Part shown: positions 10,321-20,912 of the stretch, piece after piece | How the letters are laid out: each line of letters opens with the position of its first letter | How positions within the stretch are numbered: the stretch's first letter is position 1 | Made by a program: the position numbers and the translations under genes | Assembly: GCA_036250195.1 (NCBI GenBank) | Contig: JAVHZZ010000003.1 | Location: forward strand, 298,283,565-298,347,564 | Direction: 5' to 3' | DNA length: 64,000 nucleotides | Source of the DNA: Mixophyes australis | Lineage: Eukaryota > Chordata > Amphibia > Anura > Limnodynastidae | Notes under the pieces: generated by a model | Seen by the model: only the letters and a program-made list of their open reading frames with translations | Database searches by the model: none | Told to the model about the DNA's origin: nothing

Positions 10321-11923
10321 ACTATTGATTTCCCGCGCAGCCTTTGCTGCTGTAATATGCACGGGTAGATGTGAGTCTTCTAGTGTATGTGAATCCCTCC
10401 TTGGAGGATATCTATGTGACCCACCCTTCTGTGTATTGAGTCTTTCCTTTTTACAATCTCTCATGTAATGTCCTTCCTCGTTACAGTTGAAACACCTGAT
10501 CACTTTAGGTTTCCTGTTATATGGGTTGTATGCTGGTGGTCGTGTATGCACCCTTTCTAGAGCCTGTATACTTACCGTCATTAACCTATCACTTTTCTCC
10601 TCCCTTTTTCTAAAAAGGTTTTTGTCATGCTCCACAGCAGACTCCCTAAGAGAGTCTACCGTGACGCCTCTCCAATTAGGTAATGTGGTTTGTACTCTCG
10701 TCTTTAAATTTTCTCTAAGGCCATCCATCAGTACCCCTACAGCTACCTCTCTGTGATGTGGGTCCTCACTTATGTTGGATATCCCAGTAAAGCGTGTTAT
10801 CGCTGCTATAGCTCTAGTGAAGTAATCTGCTGCTGTTTCACTATCCTTTTGTTTAATGGTGAAAATCTTACTCCAATTTACTACTACTGGAAAATAGATG
10901 GCTAAGTGTTTGTTCTATATTCTTTTGGTTAATCTCATCAGTCAAGGTGTCATCTTCCTTCAACAAACAATCTTCAATGAATTTTTGTATGTTAGTATTG
11001 GGAGGAAGACACGCCCTCAACACTACACGCCAATCCTTATTGGTTGGTTCGTGGGCATTTCCTAAGTCTTTAACAAATTTCTGACACTTAGCCAACTCTT
11101 TTCTAGGATCTGGGAATTCAGTCATAATGGAACGTAATTCTGATCTAGTCCAGGGACAATGCATTGTAACATTTCTTAAAGGAACTACACCATCCTTATC
11201 CGGTTTCCCATTGGGAACTGATATTGTGCGGACCGGGAACGCACCCTCTGGTACACTGACTTCAGGGGACACTACAGGATTTGCTGGTTCTAGATTTAGA
11301 ACGCTTTCACTCCTAGTGATCACGCTACTCTCACCTATCTCAGCCATTTTCTCATACTTGCGCTGAGCCTCTAGTACACTAACAGCATGGGCAATGGCCG
11401 AAATCACAGTGGGTTCATCTTTACTTTCAGATACACTTGATTTAAACTGGCTTAAAACAGGATACAACTTAGCAATTTTTCTATTTTCAGTTTTAACAAC
11501 GGCTGTGCTTACCCCTCCCGCCACATAAGGTGGCGGGGGCGCGCTTGCGCTGAGTTCGCCACGCTTCTCAACGGTTACATCCGCCTTGCTCGCGCTTTTC
11601 GCCACGCCTTCTTCCGGTTTGCATTCGCTGCTCTGCCACGTGTTACCTTCCATTTGCCACAATTTTAAACAATCATTATGTCTATTTCTCTTTTTCGTTG
11701 ACTTAATCAACCATACTTTATCTTTTACAGTATTTAGTACCTCTGCATTAAAACTTCCTATTGTTGGGAAAGGCCTATCACAAGCTTTGGTCATCTCGAC
11801 CCACGTGTCACAATACACAGTTGCGTATGCACCATATTTCTTACACATGAGAAACCTCGCTGAACCAATAGGGCCTTCCTTAGGCAGTACACTGACCATC
11901 TCCCGCGTATGCTTAGCACCCAT
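10312..11923 (-). pseudogene. gag: ERV 1 gag, one frameshift
   Basis: Structural polyprotein (matrix, capsid, nucleocapsid). Start chosen at 11923 because it gives Met-Gly (MGAKHTRE), the usual myristoylation context; the open frame begins three codons earlier. The matrix region is followed by a PPPPY late-budding motif (about residue 135), then a capsid with PWTRSELRSI, typical of class I Gag. This frame ends at 10868. The homologous sequence continues in another frame (WSKIFTIKQ...), so a small indel lies at about 10885-10910. The second frame runs to a single CCHC knuckle (10453-10494, C-x2-C-x4-H-x4-C) and the UAG at 10312. ERV 2 has no gag for comparison, so the exact lesion cannot be fixed from this window. 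Confidence 0.88.
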
Positions 11924-11932
11924 GTTGAACAA

Positions 11933-12820
11933 TATACCAACTCTGTTGCTACAATCACAGCTAGAGATCTCTAATGCTCGGTAAACGTATTTCCTTTAGC
12001 CGCGTTCACTCGCTTTTCTCGCACCCGGCGAGGATCCCTAATATAGAAATATCACTGTGGGCCCCAAGGGCTATCAGCTCCTCGATACCCTGGCTCAACC
12101 ACAAAATCTGCTGAGTTTATTATAACTGGGAGAACAAAGTCAATACAATCAACCAGCCTTTCCAATATAGTTCCTCCTAGCTGCTTCACCAATTCGCACG
12201 AAAGATGCGGTTAGATCGCACTGCCTTCCAATACTAATTATTAGCAAACCTTACGATCTATTGGTAGCGCTTTGCGAAAACCCGGTTTTCGCATTTGGTA
12301 TACCTGCCCTGTATACCGTCCTTCAGTTGGGCAATCCGCCTCGTCAGACAGCAACTGAGCACAACGAATAATGAACAGTGTATCTACGTTACAACATCAC
12401 ACACTATACACCTTTTCTGCGCAGAAAATTAAAAGTTCTCAACAACAGTAATAATATCTCAGAGGCTTTCACAAGTAATTTTACTATACATGTACAATAA
12501 CTATCAAAACGATTGTTTAACCACGTGGCAAGTCTACCGGAAGTTCGCGTACGCACAGCAGGAAATACACATACGCTAAGCAATGCAATACCGTTAAAAC
12601 GCACAATGACAGAAAAAAGAAACAGTTTTCTCTTTTGTCCCTAGGTTCTAGTTAGCGTGCCCTAGATAATGCAAAACGGACATTCGGTTTCACAACACAG
12701 AGTAAAATTCAGGTTTTGAACACCATGCGTTCTTACCCGTTTATGACGCGTCTCCACCCTTTGTTGAGGAACCGAAATCCGTTAGTCTTGCGTATCATCG
12801 GCAACGAAACCTCCAAAGCT
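11933..12820 (-). other. ERV 1 5' leader
   Basis: About 0.9 kb between the primer site and gag with no credible coding region; short frames are scattered. It is where a packaging signal and splice donor would be expected, but I cannot place either confidently. Confidence 0.6.
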
Positions 12821-12832
12821 GACGAGCCCCCA
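12815..12832 (-). promoter_or_regulatory. Primer binding site, tRNA-Pro-like
   Basis: Three bases inside the 5' LTR the minus strand reads TGGGGGCTCGTCAGCTTT. The first 12 bases match the tRNA-Pro primer site used by many gammaretroviruses (TGGGGGCTCGTC...); the last six do not. The spacer between the LTR end and the site is ATT. Confidence 0.8.
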
Positions 12833-12835
12833 AAT

Positions 12836-13673
12836 TGTTATGTGCGTTTTATCGCTAACCAATAACGATTGTCGAACCTCGATTTGTGTTTCCAAAGCAC
12901 AAAGATTTATTCGCAATAAGTAGAATAATATGCTCAAGCGAAGTAATAGTAAATACAGCCGTTACTTATCGCAGGCGCTCTGGATCCAGTGCAGTCATTC
13001 AATCCTGAAGTCTGGGGACAAGATGTCTGCATGCTGGATCACAAGCTGCTGCTTATATACACAATCAAATACAGTAATACAATGAAGATGGTATAGCTTG
13101 CATCTATTGGTCCAGGTCTCAGGAATGTCCAAGGGGTTGTCAATCATTGGCTGGTTCATCCTAAGGAATCCAAAGGAGGGGGTCATCTCTGCAGGGGGTA
13201 GGCTCTGCTCTTCCCGCCAAGATTCCTTAGTCTAAAGTAGTTCATAATTCCCTATCATTCATAACTTGTGTATGCACTCTGCGATTCCCTCGCAGAGTGA
13301 ACCAAACAATAGGATATGTAACAAAGTTCATTATGATACCACTCATGATGTTATTCCTTCAACCCGTTCTGTGTATTTCACTAATATGCATGTAACTCTG
13401 ATATAACATATAAATACTACTATATTTCGACATAACTGGCTATGTGTTGCAACTACCATTAATGTGTACTATTTTATAAGTATGCGTGTTTGTGCGAATG
13501 TATGGTAAAAGACCAATTACTGTTGCTGCCACGTGCAGTGGATGCGTACGCCCTTTCACGCCGTAGCGTGCCCTTGTACGTCGATGCGTACCGTACGCAT
13601 CTTTTCAGATAGAGACAACCAAGTTTGCTAGACTTTAATTGAAATGACTTTATCCAATTTGCTGACTTCGACA
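12836..13673 (-). repeat. 5' LTR of ERV 1 (838 bp, uninterrupted)
   Basis: Minus strand TGTCGAAG...CATAACA. TATA-type element at 13052-13059 and AATAAA at 12906-12911. Its U3 start directly abuts the pol sequence of ERV 2 at 13674, so a promoter-bearing LTR faces away from that neighbour. Same length as the ERV 2 LTR. Confidence 0.93.
13052..13059 (-). promoter_or_regulatory. TATA element of the ERV 1 5' LTR
   Basis: Minus strand TATATAAG, about 145 bp upstream of the AATAAA in the same LTR; the same octamer occurs at the equivalent place in all three LTRs of this family. Expected to position transcription start of the provirus. Confidence 0.7.
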
Positions 13674-16600
13674 TAGAACAAAGTCCATCTCAAGTAAAGG
13701 GGATGTTGCTGGAAATACCAGGTTCCCTATGGACCAGAGATGGACAGGACACTGGACTGATGGCAAACGTAGCCCCTGTCATGGTTAATCTAAAAAGTGG
13801 TAGGATAGCTCCAAAAATCCCACAGTATCCATTAAAACCGGAGGTGGAACTAGGGGTATATCCTGTTATTGAGAGGCTGTTACAACGAGGGATTTTAATT
13901 CGTACAGCCAGTACAGCAAATAGTCCCATTTTCCCTGTGAAGAAGAATGGGGGGAGGGGCTATAGATTAGTCCAGGACTTAAGGGGAATTAACAAAGTTG
14001 TTGAGAGCCAATTCCCCGTAGTGCCGAATCCAGCTGTCATCCTCATGCAGATTCCACCGTCTGCCAGTCATTTTACTGTCATTGATCTATGTTCTGCTTT
14101 CTTCTCAGTCCCTCTTTACCCTGACTGCCAATACCTTTTTACATTCTCCTACAGGGGAGTGCAATACACATGGACCAGACTACCCCAGGGGTTCATTGAC
14201 AGCCCCAGTATTTTCTCCCAAGCCTTACATGACTGTTTGCAATCCTTTCAACCCCACAATGGGTCTGTTCTAATTCAATATGTGGACGATTTGTTGTTGT
14301 GCTCTGATTCTTTTATGTCATGTTTGCATGATACTAAATTGTTGTTGCTTCATCTTTCACAAACAGGGCACAAGGTGGCAAAGGATAAATTACAGCCATG
14401 TCAGACTAAGGTCAAATACTTAGGACACTGCCTCACTAAGGAGCTAAGACACCTGACAACCGACAGAATTGAGGCCATACAACACATGACTCTGCCGCAG
14501 AGCCAGAAGCAGATTCGCACTTTCTTGGGGATGTGTGGATACTGTAGATCCTGGATCCCAGGTTTTTCTATTCTGGCATTACCATTGCAGGAGCTAGTCT
14601 CTTCCTCAAAACCAGAACGTGTTGTACACACAGAAGAGTCAGAGCAAGCGTTCTTTAATCTTAAAGATAGTCTGACTAGAGCACCTGCATTGGGAATACC
14701 TGATTATGAAAAGCCTTTTGAGCTATTTTGTACAGAAGCTGATAGCTGTGCAGCAGGTGTCCTCGCACAGAAACATGGTGACGCTACCAGACCAGTAGCA
14801 TACTACAGTGCACAATTAGACAATGTGGCAAGATCACTCCCAACATGTCTCAGAAGTGTAGCAGCAATGGCTTTTCTGGTGAGTAAGAGCGAGGACGTAG
14901 TATTAGGACACAATTCAACCATCTATAAACCCCATGCTGTATCAGCTCTGTTAAATTCAGCCCAAACCAGACATGTTTCTTCAGCTAGATTCACAAAGTG
15001 GGAACTAGCCCTGATGGCACCCTCAAACATCACCATCAAACGATGTAGCACCTTAAATCCAGCTACATACCTTCCGTATGTGTCTCTAGAGACACAAAGG
15101 GTGGGAGGTGAGGAGACCCTGGTTGATGATGAGTTAGGCAAGAATACTGACACGCATGACTGTATGGAACACCTGAATCAGACCTTTACTGCAAGGCCCG
15201 ACATACGTGACACCCCCTTAGAAAATGTAGATTTTACGTTTTATACAGAAGGAAGTTGCCATAGACAGACAGAGACAGGAGAGCTATGTACTGGTTACGC
15301 TGTTGTAGACGATCAGGATGTGGTAGAAGCTGAACCCCTTGGTCCACCTCACTCAGCCCAGGTGGCGGAACTAGTAGCACTAAGGAGAGCATGTGAATTG
15401 GCAGAGGGTAAATCAGCCAATATATATACTGACTCTAGGTACGCCTTCGGGGTAGTGCACGATTTTGGGGCCCTTTGGTGTCTTAGAAACTTTACGACAG
15501 CAGCAGGTACACCAGTGGCACACTCACAACACATAAAAGGACTTCTGACAGCGATACAGTTACCCAGAACAGTTGCCGTCATAAAGTGCAAAGCCCATAC
15601 CTTTGAAGAAGACCCAGTGTCATTGGGCAACAACAGGGCAGACGAAGCTGCTAAATGGGCAGCAGGGCAACCTATAACTGTATCGACCGAGACTATGATG
15701 GTTTTTCAGACAGTAGACATGCAGAAATTAATTGAAATGCAAGATTTGTGTTCCCTGCAGGAAAAGGCGGTCTGGAAGGCGAAGGGATGTGGTCAAGAGT
15801 CCTCAGGACTCTGGAGGGATGGACAAGGTAAGCCTGTAGCTCCCCGAACATACTATCCAAGCCTGGCTGAAGCTTCACACGGCCTGACTCACCTGGGTAA
15901 AGAAGGTATGTGCAAACTGGTGAGAGCATACTGGTGTGCTCCCGGATTTTCCTCTCAAACCGGTAAGAAAGCAATGTCATGTCTTGCTTGTTTGAGGAAA
16001 AATGTTGGGAAAACTATTCCAACTGAGCCATCCCACATCCCTCCTACAGACGGACCTTTTCAGGTAATACAAATTGACTATATCCAATTACCACCGTGCA
16101 GGAATCTAAAGTATGTGTTAGTGTGTATTGATGTGTTTTCCGGTTGGGTAGAAGCATATCCGGCAGCCACTAATACTGCTGTGTTCACTGCAAAGAAAAT
16201 TGTACAAGACTTTGTGTGTAGGTTCGGTATCCCTAGAATCATTGAAAGTGATAGGGGTACCCATTTTACTGGTGATGTCTTCCAAAATATGTGTAAACTC
16301 ATGGGAATCAGTAGCAGACTTCACACCCCTTACCGACCACAAGCCAGTGGTAAGGTGGAGAGAGTAAACGGTACTATAAAGAACAAACTGGGTAAGATAA
16401 TGGCTGAAACTGGGTTGGCATGGCCTGAGGCTTTGCCGTTGGTCCTCCATAGCATTCGAACCACTCCTAGACCTCCTCTTAATCTGTCCCCCTTTGAGAT
16501 ACTGTTCGGACGACAACCTCATTTGATCGTGAGTCCACAAGACGACTTAAAGTGTAATAATGAAGTGACTGTACAATATCTTATAAGAATGAGTAGACAG

Positions 16601-16783
16601 CTGAAACAACAACAACAAAAACTAAAAATGCTGTCACCTGGTATGCCAGAGACGAACTGTCATGATGTTGAACCTGGAGACTATGTTATGATCCGCAATT
16701 TCTTACGTTCAGGTTGTTTAACAGACCGTTGGGAAGGCCCGTACCAAGTGCTGCTGACCAGTACTACATCACTGAAGGTTTAA
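13674..16783 (+). pseudogene. pol: ERV 2 pol, 5'-truncated and with an early stop
   Basis: Open from the truncation point; the first ATG (13703) gives 1,026 residues covering RT, RNase H and most of integrase. YVDD of RT is at 14280-14291. The RNase H motif reads YTEGS where ERV 1 has YTDGS, so the first catalytic Asp is Glu here. The integrase finger and DD35E core (SDRGTHF, GKVERVNG) are present. A TAA at 16781-16783 ends the frame in the integrase C-terminal region, where ERV 1 continues for about 90 codons; further differences downstream shift the frame. Lacking protease, the start of RT, Gag and a promoter LTR, it cannot be expressed as a normal Gag-Pol. Confidence 0.92.
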
Positions 16784-16963
16784 GAGAGAGACACTTGGGT
16801 CCATTCCACCCACTGCAGGAGAGTCCATAATCCGGAGAAAGTGCAAGTCAAAACTCAGACCGACGACATAGAGCTGTCACTTGTGAGCCTGTTCCGGGAG
16901 ACCTAAAGCCTGCAGTTGAGACACCTGAACCAGAGACGTTGCCTCAGAACTATCTTTCCACCG

Positions 16964-18754
16964 ATGGAGTGGCGGTTTTTGTTTTTCTTTCGTTCCAGGA
17001 TTTTCCTTGTTTTTACTTTTTCTAGGACATTCTATTTTTGTGAAGGAGGATGGAGGACGGAGGAGAGTTCTGGGAGCGATACGGATGAAATGGAGGCCGA
17101 AGAAAAGTTAATAGGATACTCTGAACAGCCCATTATCAAACTTGGTCCAGGGGTTATGAAAAGGTCTGCTAGCTCAGGAACTCGGAGGCAGTGTGAGGGG
17201 CTATTGTCTGATGAGTATTGTATCTGCAAGTTCTGCGACTCCCTCGTTGAAGAGAGATGCATCCAACGATGCCAGTCCCCCAGTACTCTGAATATAGGCG
17301 GGCAACCTTTGGAGGATTATCACTCCCTGGTGGGTAAGGTGCTAAACCCAACCGAGTGTTGGGTGTGCTCTCACGTGCCTCAAGGGCAGCATAACATAGG
17401 ACTAGTGCCATTCCCTCTAAACATATCCGAAGTACTCGAATTAAGGGGTGGGAGGCCCATAGAAGGGAGGTACAATAACACTAGGTCCCCTAGTCTGACG
17501 CTTCGACAATACTCCATAGGCAGATCTTTGCTGTGCCTAAACATATCTCATGCAAAGCGCCTGGAGAATTGGGAGGCTGACCTATCAGATCAGACAATGG
17601 CTCACCACACTCATTTTAGAGGGAGACTCACAAGGTCACTACTAGGCAGGAATATTGATGGAAGTCACAAATTAGGGTGTGTAACCAAACATAAGAAGGT
17701 ATCCATTGGAAAAGTCTCTACAGATAAATGTAAAAATGTCATTAATGCCGACACGTGTCTAGAGCAGATGGAGACACTAGGCATGGGTAGTTTTATCAAA
17801 ACTCTGTGTGATATAATTCATGGGCATACTGCTCCTTATGTTCTCCCTGATGATGTGTATTTTGTTTGTGGAAGAAAAGCTTATTCCTGGGTGACTCCGA
17901 GTTCCAAGGGCTTATGTTTCCTAGCTAAACTGGTTCCTGAAATCATGACTATTACTCATGAAGAAATGGTAGATATTCACAAGACTACATCACCACCATA
18001 CATACACACACAGTATGAACACCGTGGCAAGAGAAATATGATTCCTGGTGAGGAACCCATAGCTACAAAGTTGATTAGTGAAACTGCTGGTTTCCAAGTT
18101 ATGGTTGCTCTAGATCTCACCAGGACCGCTCGGGGAACATTAAACTTTAAATATATCCAAGACCTAGCTAAATTAATAGATAATATCACCGAGATGTATG
18201 ATGACACTTTCAGGTATACTGGAAGGGAGCTACAAGCGTACAAGAAGGAGTTGGTGCAACATAGACTGGTACTCAATTATCTCACCTCTATTACTGGTGG
18301 GTACTGTGTAACACTGGCCACCCAGTTCGGTGTCAAATGTTGCACGTACATTACTAATAATACTGATGACCCTAAAGAGGTTATAGACCGGAAGATGGAT
18401 GAAATTTTGCAGCTGAAATGGGAATTTCGAAAGAGCCATAATTCTTCGTTATATGAGGTCGGGGAAAAGGTGGTGGGTTGGTTCTCATGGTTGAACCCAG
18501 CAAAATGGTTCTCTGGTCTGGGGGAGTGGGTACAGGAAATGATTGCGAGTGTAGGTAAGCTCCTTCTCCTTATACTGGGTGTCATCTTAGCAATTGGTTT
18601 AGTTGTCAAATGTGTTCCTACTGTGTTGAAGTGTGGAAAATGGTCTCATAGGAGTGACACTGAGAAAGAGACTGAAAGGGTGGTACCAGATACCGAGATC
18701 ATTGTCTGTGAAGAAGTATCGTATAATCCTGAACTTAAAACGGTGATTGGGTGA
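16964..18754 (+). CDS. env: ERV 2 env: full-length open envelope precursor
   Basis: Gamma-type envelope: SU for receptor binding, TM for membrane fusion. Open for 596 codons from 16964 (612 from the upstream ATG at 16916). The 16964 start is preferred because it opens a hydrophobic signal-like stretch. Numbering from 16916: CWVC at 148-151, an RGKR furin-type site at 370-373, a Leu/Ile-rich ectodomain with LNYLTSITGGYC, cysteines at 464, 475 and 476, several N-x-S/T sites, a Trp-rich membrane-proximal stretch (WFSWLNPAKWFSGLGEW), and a membrane anchor at about 548-572 followed by a roughly 40-residue tail. The spacing before the CC pair is ten residues, against six in the usual CX6CC motif. 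It precedes the polypurine tract by a few bases. Whether it is transcribed is unknown. Confidence 0.92.
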   Translation: MEWRFLFFFRSRIFLVFTFSRTFYFCEGGWRTEESSGSDTDEMEAEEKLIGYSEQPIIKLGPGVMKRSASSGTRRQCEGLLSDEYCICKFCDSLVEERCIQRCQSPSTLNIGGQPLEDYHSLVGKVLNPTECWVCSHVPQGQHNIGLVPFPLNISEVLELRGGRPIEGRYNNTRSPSLTLRQYSIGRSLLCLNISHAKRLENWEADLSDQTMAHHTHFRGRLTRSLLGRNIDGSHKLGCVTKHKKVSIGKVSTDKCKNVINADTCLEQMETLGMGSFIKTLCDIIHGHTAPYVLPDDVYFVCGRKAYSWVTPSSKGLCFLAKLVPEIMTITHEEMVDIHKTTSPPYIHTQYEHRGKRNMIPGEEPIATKLISETAGFQVMVALDLTRTARGTLNFKYIQDLAKLIDNITEMYDDTFRYTGRELQAYKKELVQHRLVLNYLTSITGGYCVTLATQFGVKCCTYITNNTDDPKEVIDRKMDEILQLKWEFRKSHNSSLYEVGEKVVGWFSWLNPAKWFSGLGEWVQEMIASVGKLLLLILGVILAIGLVVKCVPTVLKCGKWSHRSDTEKETERVVPDTEIIVCEEVSYNPELKTVIG

Positions 18755-18769
18755 TAGTTTATTACACTA

Positions 18770-18783
18770 TCAAAGGGTGGAAC
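18770..18783 (+). promoter_or_regulatory. Polypurine tract of ERV 2
   Basis: TCAAAGGGTGGAAC directly before the 3' LTR start TGTCG; identical to the tract of ERV 1 in the opposite orientation. Confidence 0.8.
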
Positions 18784-19621
18784 TGTCGAAGTCAGCAAAT
18801 TGGATAAAGTCATTTCAATTAAAGTCTAGCAAATTTGGTTGTCTCTATCTGAAAAGAGGCGTATGGTACGCATCGACGTACAAAGGCACGCTACGGCGTG
18901 AAAGGGCTTACGCATCCACTGCACGTGGCAGCAACAGTAATTGGTCTTTTACCATACATTCGCACAAACACGCATACTTATAAAATAGTACACATTAATG
19001 GTAGTTGCAACACATAGTCAGTTATGTCGAAATATAGTAGTATTTATATGTTATATCAGAGTTACATGCATATTAGTGAAATACACGGAATGGGTTGAAG
19101 GAATAACATCATAAGTGGTATCATAATGAACCTTGTTACATATCCTATTGTTTGGTTCACTCTGCGAGGGAATCACAGAGTGCATACACAAGTTATGAAT
19201 GATAGGGAATTATAAACTATTTAAGACTAAGGAATCTTGGCGGGAAGAGCAGAGCCTACCCCCTGCAGAGATGACCCCCTCCTTTGGATTCCTTAGGATG
19301 AACCAGCCAATGATTGACAACCCCTTGGACATTCCTGAGACCTGGACCAATAGATGCAAGCTATACCATCTTCATTGTATTACTGTATTTGATTGTGTAT
19401 ATAAGCAGCAGCTTGTGATCCAGCATGCAGACATCTTGTCCCCAGACTTCAGGATTGAATGACTGCACTGGATCCAGAGCGCCTGCGATAAGTAACGGCT
19501 GTATTTACTATTTCTTTGCTTGAGCATATTATTCTACTTATTGCGAATAAATCTTTGTGCTTTGGAAACACAAATCGAGGTTCGACAATCGTTATTGGTT
19601 AGCCATAAAACGCACATAACA
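18784..19621 (+). repeat. 3' LTR of ERV 2 (838 bp)
   Basis: TGTCGAAG...CATAACA. TATATAAG at 19398-19405 and AATAAA at 19546-19551, 70 bp before the end. Length equals the uninterrupted LTR of ERV 1. It could act as a promoter for DNA to the right. Confidence 0.93.
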
Positions 19622-20600
19622 AAGTTTAAATGTTGTGTATGCAGTGCTCTGGTGTTTTTTGTTAATGTTTTTCTTCATTTGTCATCGAGGCATAAGCTAT
19701 TGGTATTACAGTAAGATTGTGTATATTCCAAACAATAAAATTAATTTATGCTAGGTAGCTGAAAGCCATTAATGACAATATTGGTAGATTCCCTTAAAAC
19801 CTAAAGACCAACAAAAATCTGCACATTAAAGCAGCAGGTGCTTCACCTGTTTGGGTAAGTATCAGAGAAGTGTGTCTACAATATTGTGAATACTGTATGT
19901 GAGCTACAGAGTCTTTTTTTTTTATCTTCGTGGTGTGAAACTCCCTGCTTAGTAAGGTCTGCCCTTATTTACACTCCCTCTATTCATTTTTCATAACAGG
20001 TATGATGAAAGAATGACTATGGGAGATGACAGCTGTAAATTTGTTGAATAGTTCAACACAAAAGCGATACATTGTTGCCATTTATCATGAGGGAAGGTAA
20101 AAAATAAATTATTTGTAGCTTCCAGATTTTAAGGTTCAAAAAAGACGTGCCTACATACTTATGTCGATTATTATAGCAAATCTCTACTATACTGCTAATG
20201 TACTTGACCAACTTGACTGCAACTTAACTTAAATATTAATCCAGCTATTACTTACAGGAGTTGTTCCACCGTTCTGGCAATAATGTCTATACTCCTGCCA
20301 GCATCATGTTTTTGATGGAATGCCAAGCCACAAGTAAGATTATAATGGTTATAAATGTTAAATTATGGGATTCCACCCAAAACTGAATTTTAAGTATTGG
20401 GTGGCGTAAGCCTTTAACAAACTATACATTAACCAAGAAAGTTACCTAATGATTTACAAAGGTAAATTACACCAAATATAGAAATAAATGAAAGCAAAAA
20501 TATAGACAAAAAAGCTAAGTGTATAAAGCAATTTATACTAACTCCACTCCACTCCTCTTATTACTACTGAATTCATTTTCTTATACAATAACCAGGGGAA
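19622..20600. other. Unassigned unique-looking DNA
   Basis: AT-rich, with no open frame of substance, no terminal repeat pair and no similarity I recognise. Confidence 0.5.
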
Positions 20601-20607
20601 AAACACA

Positions 20608-20912
20608 ACGGTGGTAGTCATTATTTCAGCTGCAATAATGCCAACAACAGTTAGCCCGACGTAAAAATTTCAATTAGTATAAGGCCGACAAGAAGGAAAT
20701 AGGGACTTACCATATAGCAGACGTAGAACTTTCCCCACACGGTAAGTTGCCACCATATGTAAATTGTGATTTTCTAAAATGTCTCTAGCTTGAATTACAT
20801 CAGTTACAATGACCAAAGTGCGATTGCCAGTTTTAAAGCGGCAATGGGCAGACCTGCCGTCTGTGTAGTGTAACCCAGGTTGCGGGTCTACCCATTGCCG
20901 CATGCAGCCTAA
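20608..20912. mobile_element. Foldback repeat, copy 1 (one full arm and start of the other)
   Basis: Opens 'ggtggtagtcatt' with 'aataatgccaaca' shortly after, and is alignable by eye with the left arm of the copy at 47177. Near its centre, cggcaatgggcagacctg (about 20842-20860) is mirrored by cgggtctacccattgccg, so this is an inverted-repeat element whose right arm is cut short at about 20905. The open frame on the minus strand here is not gene-like. Confidence 0.65.

Larger units (their letters stand above)
3554..13673 (-). mobile_element. Endogenous retrovirus 1: near-complete class I provirus
   Basis: Minus-strand order is 5' LTR (12836-13673), primer site, leader, gag, pol, env, polypurine tract, 3' LTR (3554-4758). 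Features typical of gammaretrovirus-like (class I) ERVs are visible: a tRNA-Pro-like primer site, a PPPPY late motif, a single CCHC knuckle, gag and pol in one frame separated by a UAG, DTGA protease, YVDD reverse transcriptase, DD35E integrase, and an Env with CWVC and a CC motif. Removing the L2 insertion, the two LTRs are both 838 bp and differ at about ten sites by eye. This suggests a fairly recent integration. Gag has a frameshift and Env an internal stop, so the copy is defective as it stands. No clear 4-bp target duplication: left flank ends aatag, right flank begins tagaa. Confidence 0.93.
13674..19621 (+). mobile_element. Endogenous retrovirus 2: 5'-truncated provirus
   Basis: Same family as ERV 1 and nearly identical over pol and env. 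It starts abruptly within pol, just upstream of the RT domain, exactly at the edge of the ERV 1 5' LTR. The 5' LTR, leader, gag and protease are absent from the window. pol, env, polypurine tract and 3' LTR follow in order. It lies head to head with ERV 1. Either ERV 1 inserted into an already truncated copy or later recombination removed the left half. Confidence 0.92.

Noticed and set aside
3540..19745. gtttggaataaat left of ERV 1 versus attccaaacaataaa right of ERV 2 as an inverted flank
   Set aside because: Only about 10 bp agree, AT-rich, and positions relative to the LTR edges differ; chance is likely.
20670..20903. 77-aa minus-strand frame as a gene
   Set aside because: It lies inside the foldback repeat shared with 47177-48660, where the frame is not kept.
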